NCBI RefSeq assembly: GCF_000400715.1
Contig: NZ_KE007351.1
Span: forward strand, 124,001-188,000
Direction of reading: 5' to 3'
DNA length: 64,000 nucleotides
Source: Acinetobacter genomosp. 15BJ
GTDB lineage: Bacteria > Pseudomonadota > Gammaproteobacteria > Pseudomonadales > Moraxellaceae
In this document: piece by piece, positions 1 to 8,343 of the stretch
Layout: the number at the start of each line of letters is the position of its first letter
Numbering within the stretch: position 1 is the stretch's first letter
Program-made: the position numbers and the translations under genes
Notes under the pieces: model-generated
Database searches by the model: none
Told to the model about the DNA's origin: nothing
The model's input: the letters and a program-made list of their open reading frames with translations, nothing else

Positions 1-2
1 CG

Positions 3-587
3 GGTAGCGACTCCTTTGGCTTGTATAAGAAACAACGTTTAGTACCGTTTGGCGAATATATTCCATTGTCAGGCATGCTGAAATGGGTACTTCCGGCGAT
101 GCAGAATGATGTCAGCATGAGTGGTTTTTCACGTGGTGAAGCCAATCAAAAGCCACTGAATGTGAAAGGTCATGCACTGGCAGCCGCCATTTGCTATGAA
201 GTGGCTTATCCAAACCTAACCCGTCGTAATGCTTCTAATAGTGACTTTTTAATCACCGTATCGAATGATGCATGGTTCACGGGGACGGCTGGACCTTGGC
301 AACATCTGCAAATGGTACAGATGCGTGCCAAAGAAAATGGTCGTTGGTTTATTCGTGCCACCAATACCGGTGTGACCGCATTTATTGATCAGCATGGTCA
401 TATTGTCAAACAAGCGCCAATGGATCAAGAAGCGGTACTGCGCGGTGACTTACCTGCCATGCAAGGGCAAACACTCTACAATCGTTTAAGTGATTACCCG
501 ATCTTGATTTTCTCATTGCTTTTATTGATCGTAGGTTGGATCTATCGTCCGCGTAAAGTTGATATCAGCTTCAAATCACGTCGATAA
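3..587 (+). CDS. lnt: Apolipoprotein N-acyltransferase, 3' part
   Basis: The reading frame is already open at the window edge (GSDSFGLYKK...), so only the C-terminal part is present. Lnt adds the third acyl chain to the N-terminal cysteine of lipoproteins in the inner membrane. Visible are the Lys just before the VPFGEY box, the ICYE segment holding the nucleophilic Cys of the nitrilase fold, the family-typical ITVSNDAWF and NTGVTAFID stretches, and a C-terminal membrane segment (YPILIFSLLLLIVGW) followed by basic residues. The N-terminal membrane helices and the catalytic Glu lie outside the window. It converges on the next gene with a 1-nt gap. The assignment is firm. Confidence 0.95.
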   Translation, partial: GSDSFGLYKKQRLVPFGEYIPLSGMLKWVLPAMQNDVSMSGFSRGEANQKPLNVKGHALAAAICYEVAYPNLTRRNASNSDFLITVSNDAWFTGTAGPWQHLQMVQMRAKENGRWFIRATNTGVTAFIDQHGHIVKQAPMDQEAVLRGDLPAMQGQTLYNRLSDYPILIFSLLLLIVGWIYRPRKVDISFKSRR

Positions 588-588
588 A

Positions 589-927
589 TTACAGTAACTT
601 TGTGCCCAGAGGAACATCAAACTCTGGGACACAAAGCGCAACATCCCCTTCTGCATTATGAAAACCCGTCACCAAACATTCTGACTGAATCGGGCCGATT
701 TGTTTTTTTGGAAAATTGATGACCGCAACCACCAGTTTCCCAATCAAATCATCCAGCTGATACAGCTTGGTAATTTGCGCACTGGATTTTCTAACTCCAA
801 GTTCTTCGCCAAAATCCACCTGCAAAATATAAGCGGGTTTTCGCGCTTGTTGAAACACTTCCGCCTGAATGATTCGGCCCACACGTAACTCTACCTTAGT
901 AAAATCATTCCACTCGATCTGTTGCAT
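589..927 (-). CDS. CsaA-like tRNA-binding protein
   Basis: This 112-residue protein consists almost wholly of one tRNA-binding OB-fold domain, with the start VELRVGRIIQAE and the core KSSAQITKLY. The length and layout match the CsaA family, homodimeric proteins described as secretion-related chaperones and tRNA binders; the same fold occurs at the C terminus of MetRS. The cellular role in this organism is not evident from the sequence. The start ATG at 927 fits the conserved N terminus (MQQIEWNDFTKVELRVG). It is a single gene, convergent with lnt, with no obvious terminator between them. Family assignment is strong, function only moderate. Confidence 0.85.
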   Translation of the reverse strand: MQQIEWNDFTKVELRVGRIIQAEVFQQARKPAYILQVDFGEELGVRKSSAQITKLYQLDDLIGKLVVAVINFPKKQIGPIQSECLVTGFHNAEGDVALCVPEFDVPLGTKLL

Positions 928-1057
928 GCTTTTCTTTTCCTTTATTCTCTTTTCAAGTCCAGTTGCAGCATAGCGAATCTATCCGACTCAATAAATACGC
1001 TTATTTTTATTTTCAATTGAGCAACTTCATGCTAAATTAATTTTGCTGATCATAAAG

Positions 1058-1171
1058 CCGTAAACGTTTACGTCAATCAACGTGCCAACATATCTCCAAC
1101 AAGGCTTGGAGCTATTTGATCAAGATATTTTTTATCTTGGATAAGGCACTGGCGTTTGTTGGTTTACGGAG
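1058..1171 (+). promoter_or_regulatory. Structured leader before the DUF2798 gene
   Basis: Four helices can be drawn by eye. P1: CCGTAAAC 1058-1065 with GTTTACGG 1162-1169. P2: AACGTGCC 1079-1086 with GGCA...CGTT 1145-1156, with a 4-nt bulge. P3: CTCCAA 1094-1099 with TTGGAG 1106-1111. P4: CAAGATA 1121-1127 with TATCTTG 1133-1139. The 3' strand of P1 includes the GG of the GGAG ribosome binding site at 1168-1171. The 5' strand of P1 is also half of a perfect palindrome, GTAAACGTTTAC at 1060-1071, which would compete with P1. It does not fit a riboswitch class I recognise. Regulatory function is inferred. Confidence 0.5.
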
Positions 1172-1177
1172 TAAAAA

Positions 1178-1441
1178 ATGCAGAGTTCAAAATCTTCTTC
1201 TTTTAATTTTCAAAAAATTCCTAATCGTTACGTATCCATTGTTTTACCGTTCTTCTTGTCCATTATTATGACTTTTATTGTGTCTTGTATCAGTACGCTC
1301 AGAAGTATGGGTTTTGAGCAGTTCTCTTTTGCAACGTGGATGTCAGCATGGGGAATTTCTTGGCTGATCGCATTTCCTGTGCTGCTCTTGGTGTTACCTA
1401 TCGTGCGTAAAATGACAATGCTCTTGGTTCGACCAGTTTAA
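1178..1441 (+). CDS. DUF2798 family small membrane protein
   Basis: An 87-residue protein with two membrane segments, roughly residues 18-42 (YVSIVLPFFLSIIMTFIVSC) and 52-78 (ATWMSAWGISWLIAFPVLLLVLP), and a short basic C terminus ending RKMTMLLVRPV. The RYVSIVLPFFLSxxMTFIVS and W..SW.IAFP pattern fits DUF2798, a family of two-helix proteins of unknown function. The ATG has a GGAG ribosome binding site 6 nt upstream, which is the 3' edge of the structured leader at 1058-1171. A strong terminator follows, so it is a one-gene unit. No biochemical role can be stated. Confidence 0.75.
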   Translation: MQSSKSSSFNFQKIPNRYVSIVLPFFLSIIMTFIVSCISTLRSMGFEQFSFATWMSAWGISWLIAFPVLLLVLPIVRKMTMLLVRPV

Positions 1442-1452
1442 ATTTAGGCCAT

Positions 1453-1484
1453 AAAAAACGTAGATCTTTGGTCTACGTTTTTTT
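1453..1484 (+). terminator. Rho-independent terminator after DUF2798 gene
   Basis: A stem of ACGTAGA with TCTACGT and a 7-nt loop is flanked by A6 on the left and T7 on the right. It can therefore act on both strands: for the DUF2798 gene and for the convergent gene at 1498-1842. Confidence 0.85.
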
Positions 1485-1497
1485 GAACATCTTCGGC

Positions 1498-1842
1498 TTA
1501 GAAATTAATCGACAACTGCACCGATAAATACGCCACGAGACTGGATAAAAACAGCATCGGAATATATCGATAGGCTTTAAATACAAGCTGCTCATATTTA
1601 GAAATCAACTCATGGCTATCCCAGACACTGGTTTTTAGAGCACTTAAAAAGCACAATACAAACCATGCACTCAACATACTCAATGCAAAAAATCCGATCA
1701 TGATTTGACTACTTCCTTCCGAAGCTTGCCACAAGCTTAAAGCTCCTTCACTAAAAGGCAATAAACTTAAAATGAGCAATACAGATTTAAGCATTGCCCA
1801 ATGAAACTGATTCAGTTCATCCAACACAAAAAATGCTTTCAT
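1498..1842 (-). CDS. Hypothetical membrane protein
   Basis: A 114-residue protein I do not recognise. It has about three hydrophobic segments: around residues 20-40 (LLILSLLPF), 47-69 (IMIGFFALSMLSAWFVLCFL) and 94-112 (YIPMLFLSSLVAYLSVQL). A short charged loop with WDSHELISKYEQ lies between the second and third. A GGAG box lies 6 nt before the ATG, which supports expression. It stands alone, converging on the DUF2798 gene with a shared terminator. No catalytic motif is visible. About 260 bp of AT-rich DNA separates it from gspG. Confidence 0.6.
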   Translation of the reverse strand: MKAFFVLDELNQFHWAMLKSVLLILSLLPFSEGALSLWQASEGSSQIMIGFFALSMLSAWFVLCFLSALKTSVWDSHELISKYEQLVFKAYRYIPMLFLSSLVAYLSVQLSINF

Positions 1843-2045
1843 CTGATCTCCACATCTTATTTCAATGGCTTGAATTTATTATGCAAAGCTTTGATCTAAA
1901 GAAATAGTCTATTTTTCTGCATAATTTCTTTTTCTTGTAACTATCAAATATGGGAATAATTCTTATTATAACTCTCACATATTCAATATTTTATTCATTT
2001 TATATTTTTCAAATAGTTATGTTATTTTATTGAATTAAGAAACAT

Positions 2046-2089
2046 TATCACTTCACTCTCTATTTATTTAATTCAAAAGTGAAGTGATA
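2046..2089 (-). terminator. Long hairpin downstream of gspG
   Basis: A 12-bp inverted repeat, TATCACTTCACT at 2046-2057 and AGTGAAGTGATA at 2078-2089, lies just past the gspG stop. The loop is 20 nt and the U-run is weak on the minus strand, so it may stabilise the transcript end rather than terminate. The rest of 1843-2102 is AT-rich with nothing else recognisable. Confidence 0.4.
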
Positions 2090-2102
2090 TTTTATTCAAG
2101 CA

Positions 2103-2627
2103 TTATGGCTGATAATAAATATCCGCATCATTGCCTTCGCCACCTTCTTTACCATCCGCGCCAAACGAATATAAATCAAATGCACGACCTTCACGACCTG
2201 GGATCACATACTGTAAATCATTCTCCCAACTGTCTTTTGGATAGCCGCCTTTGACATAACCACCCGGTAACCAGTTCTTTGCAGAAGCAGGTTGATTCAC
2301 CAACGCATCTAGACCACCATCTTGCATCGATGGGTAACGACCATTGTCCAACTTATACTGATCCAAAGCACCCGCAACACCTTTTAAGGTAATACTGGTG
2401 GTATCCACTTTGGCCTTTTCACCACGACCCATCACGTTCGGAACGATCAGTGCAGCCAGAACACCTAAAATTACAATAACAACCATCACTTCAATGAGTG
2501 TAAATCCTGAGGCACGATTAAACCGAGCAACGCTCGGTCGGGTCGCAAGACGAGAAGCTATGCTTCGAGTGGCAGGATTCAAGCTAAGTCCAACATTTTG
2601 TTTATCCATTGAATTATTCATATTCAT
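2103..2627 (-). CDS. gspG: Type II secretion major pseudopilin GspG
   Basis: Major pseudopilin of the type II secretion pseudopilus. The prepilin motif SGFTLIEVMVVIVILGVLAALIVPNVMG starts at residue 40; cleavage and methylation would occur between Gly41 and Phe42, with Glu46 as the +5 glutamate. The C-terminal part (DNGRYPSMQDGGLDALV, FDLYSFGADGKEGGEGNDADI) holds the calcium-binding loop typical of GspG. The odd part is the leader: about 40 residues, where related pseudopilins usually have about 6-10. Residues 18-36 are encoded by a hairpin repeat (2522-2575). The best start may be the second ATG (2621), which sits about 6 nt after AAGAG. It lies 17 nt after gspF; PilD in this window probably processes it. 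Confidence 0.95.
   Translation of the reverse strand: MNMNNSMDKQNVGLSLNPATRSIASRLATRPSVARFNRASGFTLIEVMVVIVILGVLAALIVPNVMGRGEKAKVDTTSITLKGVAGALDQYKLDNGRYPSMQDGGLDALVNQPASAKNWLPGGYVKGGYPKDSWENDLQYVIPGREGRAFDLYSFGADGKEGGEGNDADIYYQP
2522..2575. repeat. Hairpin repeat inserted in gspG leader
   Basis: Read on the plus strand it has stem A CCGAGC-AAC-GCTCGG (2523-2537), then GGTCGCAAGACGA, then stem B GAAGC-TAT-GCTTC (2554-2566) followed by GAGTGGCAGGA. The same order with changed but still complementary stems occurs in the array at 63389-63765, for example stem B as GCAGC-TTG-GCTGC. Here it is translated antisense in frame as GspG residues 18-36 without a stop codon. Confidence 0.8.
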
Positions 2628-2644
2628 CTCTTACATGTCACTCA

Positions 2645-3850
2645 TTAGATCATATTGTTCATATTAATAATTGGCAACATTACCGCAATCACAATCACCA
2701 ATACAATTGCTGCCATAAAAATCAGCATCAAGGGTTCAAGTAACGCCAGTAAAGTTGAAATAAAGGTGGTCACCTCACGATCTTGCATAATAGATGCACG
2801 ATCCAACATACGATCCAACTCACCAGAAGCTTCACCACTTCGAATCATTTGTACCATCATCGGTGGGAAATAACCGCAACGCTCTAATTGTGTTGCCAAA
2901 TTACCACCTTCTGTTACACGCTCCATCGCCACTTCAATCGCATCACGAATCACCCAATTATTACTGACTTCAGCACCAATACGTAGGGCCTCAACCAAAG
3001 GCACACCTGAACGGGTCAGAATCGACAAGGTACTGGCAAAACGTGCCGCATTTATACCACGTGAAAGTTTACCAAATAGTGGCAATCTGAGTGTTAATCG
3101 GTCAAATGCATAATGCCCCGCATTGGTTCTTAAAAAACGGGTAAATACAATGATGGCAATAAAGGCAAGGATTAACATGCCAATCCAAGTATGCCGAATA
3201 AAGGCACTTGCCTTCATCAATGCGACCGTGATCCAAGGCAAGGCTTCTTTACTTTGTTCAAAGGTTTTGACAATTTCAGGCACGACATAGGTCATCAACC
3301 CCATCACAATCCCGAAAGACATCAGCATCAGCACAATCGGATAGATCATCGCACCCTGAATTTTCTTCTGCATGGCAAACCGATTTTCGGTGTAATCAGA
3401 TAGCTGATCTAGAATCAAATCAAGATGCCCTGAACGCTCCCCAGCTGCAACCGTTGCAATATATAGCTCAGGAAATCGTCCCGATTGCTGCATACTTTTT
3501 GCCAGTGAATGCCCTTCCAGAACCTTAGACCGTACGGCGATTAATAGATTTTGGACATGTGATTTTTCACTTTGCTTACTGACGGCACGCAAGGCTTCTT
3601 CCAGTGGAATACCTGCAGCAACCAAGACTGAAAGCTGACGGGTCATTAATGCCAAATCATAGGCACTAAAGCTTTTTTTAAACCATGAGCGTTGTTGCTG
3701 TTTGTCTTTTTGCTCAACGGCATCGACCGCAATGGGTGTCCATGCTTTATCTCGTAACTGTTGACGAATTTGACGTGCAGAATCCCCTTCCAGCACACCT
3801 TTATGTTGCTTTCCTGAGGCATCAAGAGCGGTAAATTGATAAGCAGGCAT
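2645..3850 (-). CDS. gspF: Type II secretion inner-membrane protein GspF
   Basis: Platform protein of the type II secretion system in the inner membrane; it contacts the GspE ATPase and helps assemble the pseudopilus. The 401 residues match the family length. Two T2SSF repeats are visible, with the paired signatures LALMTRQLSVLVAAGIPLEEAL (about residues 66-87) and FASTLSILTRSGVPLVEALR (about 270-289). Three membrane segments lie near residues 165-190, 215-238 and 370-395. The N terminus MPAYQFTALDASGKQHKG is characteristic. It is the first gene of a gspF-gspG pair and is divergent from priA. The gspD, gspE and minor pseudopilin genes are not in the window. Confidence 0.95.
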   Translation of the reverse strand: MPAYQFTALDASGKQHKGVLEGDSARQIRQQLRDKAWTPIAVDAVEQKDKQQQRSWFKKSFSAYDLALMTRQLSVLVAAGIPLEEALRAVSKQSEKSHVQNLLIAVRSKVLEGHSLAKSMQQSGRFPELYIATVAAGERSGHLDLILDQLSDYTENRFAMQKKIQGAMIYPIVLMLMSFGIVMGLMTYVVPEIVKTFEQSKEALPWITVALMKASAFIRHTWIGMLILAFIAIIVFTRFLRTNAGHYAFDRLTLRLPLFGKLSRGINAARFASTLSILTRSGVPLVEALRIGAEVSNNWVIRDAIEVAMERVTEGGNLATQLERCGYFPPMMVQMIRSGEASGELDRMLDRASIMQDREVTTFISTLLALLEPLMLIFMAAIVLVIVIAVMLPIINMNNMI

Positions 3851-4049
3851 GGTTCTGTTCTAATTGTCCCAAAATAGTTGTTGTTGCTATTGCATCCGTG
3901 TTTGCAATGAAATACATGAGTTTCACAAGAAATTCATCGACATAACACTCCGCACTTTAGCATAATTCCATGACATGCAGTCATGCCTTGTATAAGTTGT
4001 TTTAGTCAATAACGCAACCTAAAGGCTGAAGTGTCAATCCGCCCCTTAT

Positions 4050-6290
4050 ATGAATGAAGCCTATATGCCTAGCCAAAATTCTAACGCTATTTTGTACCGT
4101 ATTCGAGTTGCAATACCCGTTTATGTGTACGACACGTTTGACTACACGGTCAGTGCTGAGCAGTATGTTCAAGCTCAAATCGGTGCACGTGTCGCGATTT
4201 CTTTTGGTCGGCAGAATCTTGTTGGGATCATTACAGAAAAAGTTGATCCGAACGAAGTATTTACAGGACAATTCAAACTTAAGGCCATCACAGAATTACT
4301 CGATCAGGAAACGATTCTAGACCAACAAGTTTTAACTTTGTTGACATGGTCAGCCCAATATTATCAATTCCCGATTGGTGAGGTGATGCAAAGTGCCCTA
4401 CCAACCTTATTAAGACAAGGGCGTGCCTTGGATATCCTGTTTCACTTATGGAAAATCACACCGCATGAAGACCCAGCCTCTTTATTAAAACGTTCACAAA
4501 AACAATATGATGCTTATCAGGTTCTCAAACTGCATCCCAATGGCACGACTGAAAATGTTTTAAATCTGAGTGGCGTAGAAACCTCGACCCTAAAAGCCTT
4601 GGAGAAAAAGGGCTTGGTTGAATGCTGCCTTGAACCGCATGATTTTACACCAACACCTGTGCAACTGGCGCAAGTACCTTTGACGCCGAACGAAGATCAG
4701 AAAAAAGCGATTCAACAGATTCTCAAAGCACAGCATCAATACCAAGCATTTTTATTGGATGGTTTGACTGGCAGTGGTAAAACTGAAGTCTATTTGCAAG
4801 TCATGTATGAGGTATTAAAACAAGGTAAACAGGTGTTGGTACTGGTGCCTGAAATTGGCCTGACGCCTCAAACTGTGGCCCGTTTTAAATCACGCTTTCA
4901 TTGTGATGTTGCCTTACTGCATTCGGGCTTAAATGACTCGAAACGCTTACAGGCATGGCAACATGCGCAAACGGGTAAAGCTTCAATTATTATTGGTACA
5001 CGTTCTGCAATTTACACACCATTCCCTCATCTTGGCTTGATTATCTTGGATGAGGAGCATGACCTCTCTTACAAACAGCAAGAAGGTTTCCGCTACCATA
5101 CCCGTGATGTGGCTTTATATCGTGGTCATTTACAGAACTGTCCTGTCATCCTCGGATCTGCAACACCAAGTATCGACAGTTATCATTTAGTAGAATCAGG
5201 TAAGTTACATTTGCTTGAACTGAATCAACGGGCGGGCGTGGCGGTACTGCCGAAAATGCATGTGGTTGATTTAAAAATCGCAAAAAAGAAGCATGGACTC
5301 AGCCAAACCCTGATCGAACAGATCAAGCATACCTTAGAGCGTAAAGAACAAGTGCTGATCTTTTTAAATCGACGCGGTTATGCGCCGATTCTGATGTGTG
5401 AAAGCTGTGGCTGGCAAGCCAACTGCCCCCACTGTGATGCGCACTTTACCCTACATTCACAGCCTTATCATTATTTGCATTGTCATCATTGCGGCACTAT
5501 TAATCGCCTGCCTGATCATTGTCCTGCCTGTCAGAAGCAAAGCTTAAAAACCATTGGTGCAGGAACGGCAAAGCTTGAAGAACACTTACAAGAATTGTTT
5601 CCTCACAATGAGGTGATTCGGGTCGATCGTGACAGTACCAGCAAAGTGGGTAGCTGGCAGAAAATTTATGATCGCATTCAGCAAAATAAACCCAATATTT
5701 TGTTGGGTACACAGATGCTGGCCAAAGGTCACCATTTCCCACATGTGACACTCGTTGCGATTTTAGATATTGATGCAGGCTTGCTCAGTGTTGACCCGCG
5801 CGCACCTGAACGTACCGCACAACTGATTGTACAAGTTGCTGGTCGTGCTGGTCGAGGCGAGCATAAAGGCTGCGTTTATTTACAAAGTCTGCGCCCTGAT
5901 CACCCGATGCTGACCACTTTAATTGAGCATGACTACCGCACTGTTGCGAAACAAATGCTGGCTGACCGCAAAATCGCGATGTTACCACCCTATCGTTATG
6001 CAGTATTGGTTCGGGTCGAATCTAAAGATCGAGACTATAGTCAGCAATTCTTAGCGGATATTGCACAACAATTACGGACAATGGCTGGAGATTTAGTCGA
6101 TATTTGGGGACCGATTCCCGCACCGATGGAACGTAAAGCAGGCCGTTATCGCGCACATATGGTGATTTTGTCTAGCGATCGAGCAAAACTGCATTTTTAT
6201 TTGCGCCAATGGTGGCAACACGTCGTACACTTACCTCGCCAGCATCTACTGAGGCTATCGATTGATGTTGATCCGCAAGAGTTTAGTTAG
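4050..6290 (+). CDS. priA: Primosomal replication helicase PriA
   Basis: Superfamily 2 DNA helicase that recognises stalled forks and D-loops and reloads the replisome after recombination. After an N-terminal DNA-binding domain (RVAIPVYVYDTFDYTV), the helicase core shows Walker A GLTGSGKTEVYL near residue 238 and the DEEH box near 334. A cysteine-rich zinc region CESCGWQANCPHCD...CHHCG...CPACQ follows near 450-495, then helicase motifs including QMLAKGHHFP and QVAGRAGRG. The 746 residues are typical. A second ATG at 4065 is possible; neither has a clear ribosome binding site. Functionally it fits with recBCD and recN in this window. Confidence 0.96.
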   Translation: MNEAYMPSQNSNAILYRIRVAIPVYVYDTFDYTVSAEQYVQAQIGARVAISFGRQNLVGIITEKVDPNEVFTGQFKLKAITELLDQETILDQQVLTLLTWSAQYYQFPIGEVMQSALPTLLRQGRALDILFHLWKITPHEDPASLLKRSQKQYDAYQVLKLHPNGTTENVLNLSGVETSTLKALEKKGLVECCLEPHDFTPTPVQLAQVPLTPNEDQKKAIQQILKAQHQYQAFLLDGLTGSGKTEVYLQVMYEVLKQGKQVLVLVPEIGLTPQTVARFKSRFHCDVALLHSGLNDSKRLQAWQHAQTGKASIIIGTRSAIYTPFPHLGLIILDEEHDLSYKQQEGFRYHTRDVALYRGHLQNCPVILGSATPSIDSYHLVESGKLHLLELNQRAGVAVLPKMHVVDLKIAKKKHGLSQTLIEQIKHTLERKEQVLIFLNRRGYAPILMCESCGWQANCPHCDAHFTLHSQPYHYLHCHHCGTINRLPDHCPACQKQSLKTIGAGTAKLEEHLQELFPHNEVIRVDRDSTSKVGSWQKIYDRIQQNKPNILLGTQMLAKGHHFPHVTLVAILDIDAGLLSVDPRAPERTAQLIVQVAGRAGRGEHKGCVYLQSLRPDHPMLTTLIEHDYRTVAKQMLADRKIAMLPPYRYAVLVRVESKDRDYSQQFLADIAQQLRTMAGDLVDIWGPIPAPMERKAGRYRAHMVILSSDRAKLHFYLRQWWQHVVHLPRQHLLRLSIDVDPQEFS

Positions 6291-6405
6291 AAGCTAAGCT
6301 TGTTCAAGTTATCGAACGTTTTCCAATATCATCTTTTCAGATCATATTTTTACAGACGACTCATTTGAGTTAGTCTAGACAAAATAGAAAAATTTGAGGC
6401 ATTCA

Positions 6406-8223
6406 ATGTCTTTACTGCTACCGATTATTTTTTTACTGGCTGCGACTTTAATTTTTGTTCCATTAGCAAAACGTTATGCCGCCAATACTGTTCTGGGTTA
6501 TCTGATTGCAGGGCTTTTACTTGGCTCCAGCGTTTCGGGCCTGATCGAAGATCCTCAGCTCATCAATCAGCTGCTGCATTTTGGTATGATTGCAGTCATG
6601 TTCTTTGTCGGTTTTGCTTTTCGACCGCAACAACTTTGGCTCGAGCGTAGAGGCATTCTAAAAAACAGCGGATTACAACTCCTAATCATTAGCCTTGTTC
6701 TGATTGGCGCATGTTTTTTACTTTTTAATGATGTGCTGACCAGTCTGATTGTCGGATTTGCTTTAGCACTTTCCGCTGTGATCTTACCGCAGCAGCTTTT
6801 ACAACAAAAACAGCAGCTCAACAGCAAACTAGGACAAGCGACTTTAGCAACCTTGCAATTTCAAGCCTTTGTTGCCGTCATCTTGATTGTGTTATTTCCA
6901 TTACTTGAAGACACTGCTTCTACACGGCATGGCATTGCCTATTTTGCAGCCATCACCGCGACATTTTCAGGATTATTCTTAGCCAGCCGCTATTTAGTTC
7001 GCCCAGCATTCCGTTTTTTAGCACGGAAAAATAGTATCCACCTCATTCCTGTACTCAGTTTATTGGTCTTACTTTCTGTCATCCTCATCATGGATATTTT
7101 AAATATTCATATTCTAATTGGTGCATTTCTGGGAGGCTTATTACTCGCAGAGACAGAATTTAAAAGTGAAGTTGAGCGTATTCTTGAACCCTTTAAAGAT
7201 GCAGCGACAGGCTTATTTTTTCTGGCCATTGGCTTGGGTCTTTCACTGCAACCCCTTATCCAAACACCATTATTGATCATCGCATCAATCTTTGGTTTAG
7301 TTGTAATAAAGGCTGCTGTTGTTACAGCAATCAGCTATTATCAACAACGCCATGCCAAGCTCAGCACACTGTTTGCAATCACCTTGGCGCAAAGTGGTGA
7401 ACTCAGCTTTATTCTGATCAAGCTGGCAGAAAGCGAAAGTTTAGTCAGCAAAGCGTTATTAGAACCGATGTTCCTGATTATATTGGGTTCAATGCTATTG
7501 ACCCCACTGCTGTATTGGTTATTTGATTCAAAAATTTTACCAAAGTTGCAGAAGAGGGTATCAGTACAGATTGACGATATCCCTCAACACCCGATTCTTA
7601 TTTTGGGCTTTGGCCGTTTTGGTCAGGTCATCGCACGGGCCTTACACGCTCAAGGCAAACAATTCAGTGTCATTGATAGCAATCAACCCGACGCTGATTT
7701 TATTGAACAATATGGACATCGTTTCTTTGATGCTGATGTCACCCAAGTCGAGAACTTACGTGCTGCAGGCATTGAATATTGTAAATTATTGATTATTGCA
7801 ATTGATGATGTTGAAGACAGTATGAATCTGGCACGGCATCTACGTTTGAACTATCCAGATTTAACCCTGTTTGTACGAGCACGTGACCGCCATCATGCGC
7901 ATTTACTCAATGATTTAGGCGTACAACATATTTGGCGTGAAACCTATGCTTCATCGTTAAATATGGCACAACAGGCATTGATTGAAACTGGTCTCTCCGT
8001 TGAAGATGCACATATTCAAATTGAGCGCTTTAAACAGGAAGATAAAAAACTGTTGAACCAGCAACATTGGTCCCATGATCAACAAGATGTCCTTGAAAAC
8101 TATCCAAGCGCTATTGCCGAGCTTGAGTATTTGTTTGAAAACACAAAAACTTTAAGATCAGATCGCTTGAGCAATGATCAAAACACACAAAGTGATGCAA
8201 ATTCACTCAATGAAACATCTTGA
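6406..8223 (+). CDS. CPA2-family cation:proton antiporter with RCK domain
   Basis: Inner-membrane monovalent cation/proton antiporter of the KefB/KefC type. The first about 380 residues are hydrophobic helices (NTVLGYLIAGLLLGSS; IGAFLGGLLLAETEFKSEVERILEPFKDAATGLFFLAIGL). A cytoplasmic TrkA-N (RCK) domain follows, with the nucleotide-binding LILGFGRFGQVIARALHAQGKQFSVID near residues 396-422. I chose ATG at 6406 over the upstream TTG at 6394 because GAGG lies 6 nt before it and the protein then begins directly with a membrane helix. It could export K+ in response to a ligand, as Kef does, or be a Na+ antiporter; substrate cannot be told from sequence. A partner KefF/KefG gene is absent nearby. 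Confidence 0.88.
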   Translation: MSLLLPIIFLLAATLIFVPLAKRYAANTVLGYLIAGLLLGSSVSGLIEDPQLINQLLHFGMIAVMFFVGFAFRPQQLWLERRGILKNSGLQLLIISLVLIGACFLLFNDVLTSLIVGFALALSAVILPQQLLQQKQQLNSKLGQATLATLQFQAFVAVILIVLFPLLEDTASTRHGIAYFAAITATFSGLFLASRYLVRPAFRFLARKNSIHLIPVLSLLVLLSVILIMDILNIHILIGAFLGGLLLAETEFKSEVERILEPFKDAATGLFFLAIGLGLSLQPLIQTPLLIIASIFGLVVIKAAVVTAISYYQQRHAKLSTLFAITLAQSGELSFILIKLAESESLVSKALLEPMFLIILGSMLLTPLLYWLFDSKILPKLQKRVSVQIDDIPQHPILILGFGRFGQVIARALHAQGKQFSVIDSNQPDADFIEQYGHRFFDADVTQVENLRAAGIEYCKLLIIAIDDVEDSMNLARHLRLNYPDLTLFVRARDRHHAHLLNDLGVQHIWRETYASSLNMAQQALIETGLSVEDAHIQIERFKQEDKKLLNQQHWSHDQQDVLENYPSAIAELEYLFENTKTLRSDRLSNDQNTQSDANSLNETS

Positions 8224-8298
8224 GTTTTGGCAAACTGACACCATTATTGACTGCATAACCATGCACCTTTTTTATAAAGCCTGAAGTGCTTTACAAGG

Positions 8299-8317
8299 CA
8301 AAGCGTTGCTTTGTTTT
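8299..8317 (+). terminator. Short hairpin with T-run
   Basis: CAAAGC-GTT-GCTTTG is followed by TTTT, and then by a second small hairpin CCCC-TTA-GGGG just upstream of the hslO start. It may terminate the antiporter transcript or form part of the hslO 5' untranslated region. Confidence 0.4.
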
Positions 8318-8343
8318 CCCCTTAGGGGGTACTGGAGAAAAAT

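Noticed and set aside
3969-3985. Inverted repeat CATGAC/GTCATG between gspF and priA as an operator
   Set aside because: Only six base pairs with AT-rich surroundings; expected by chance at this length and not supported by a regulator.
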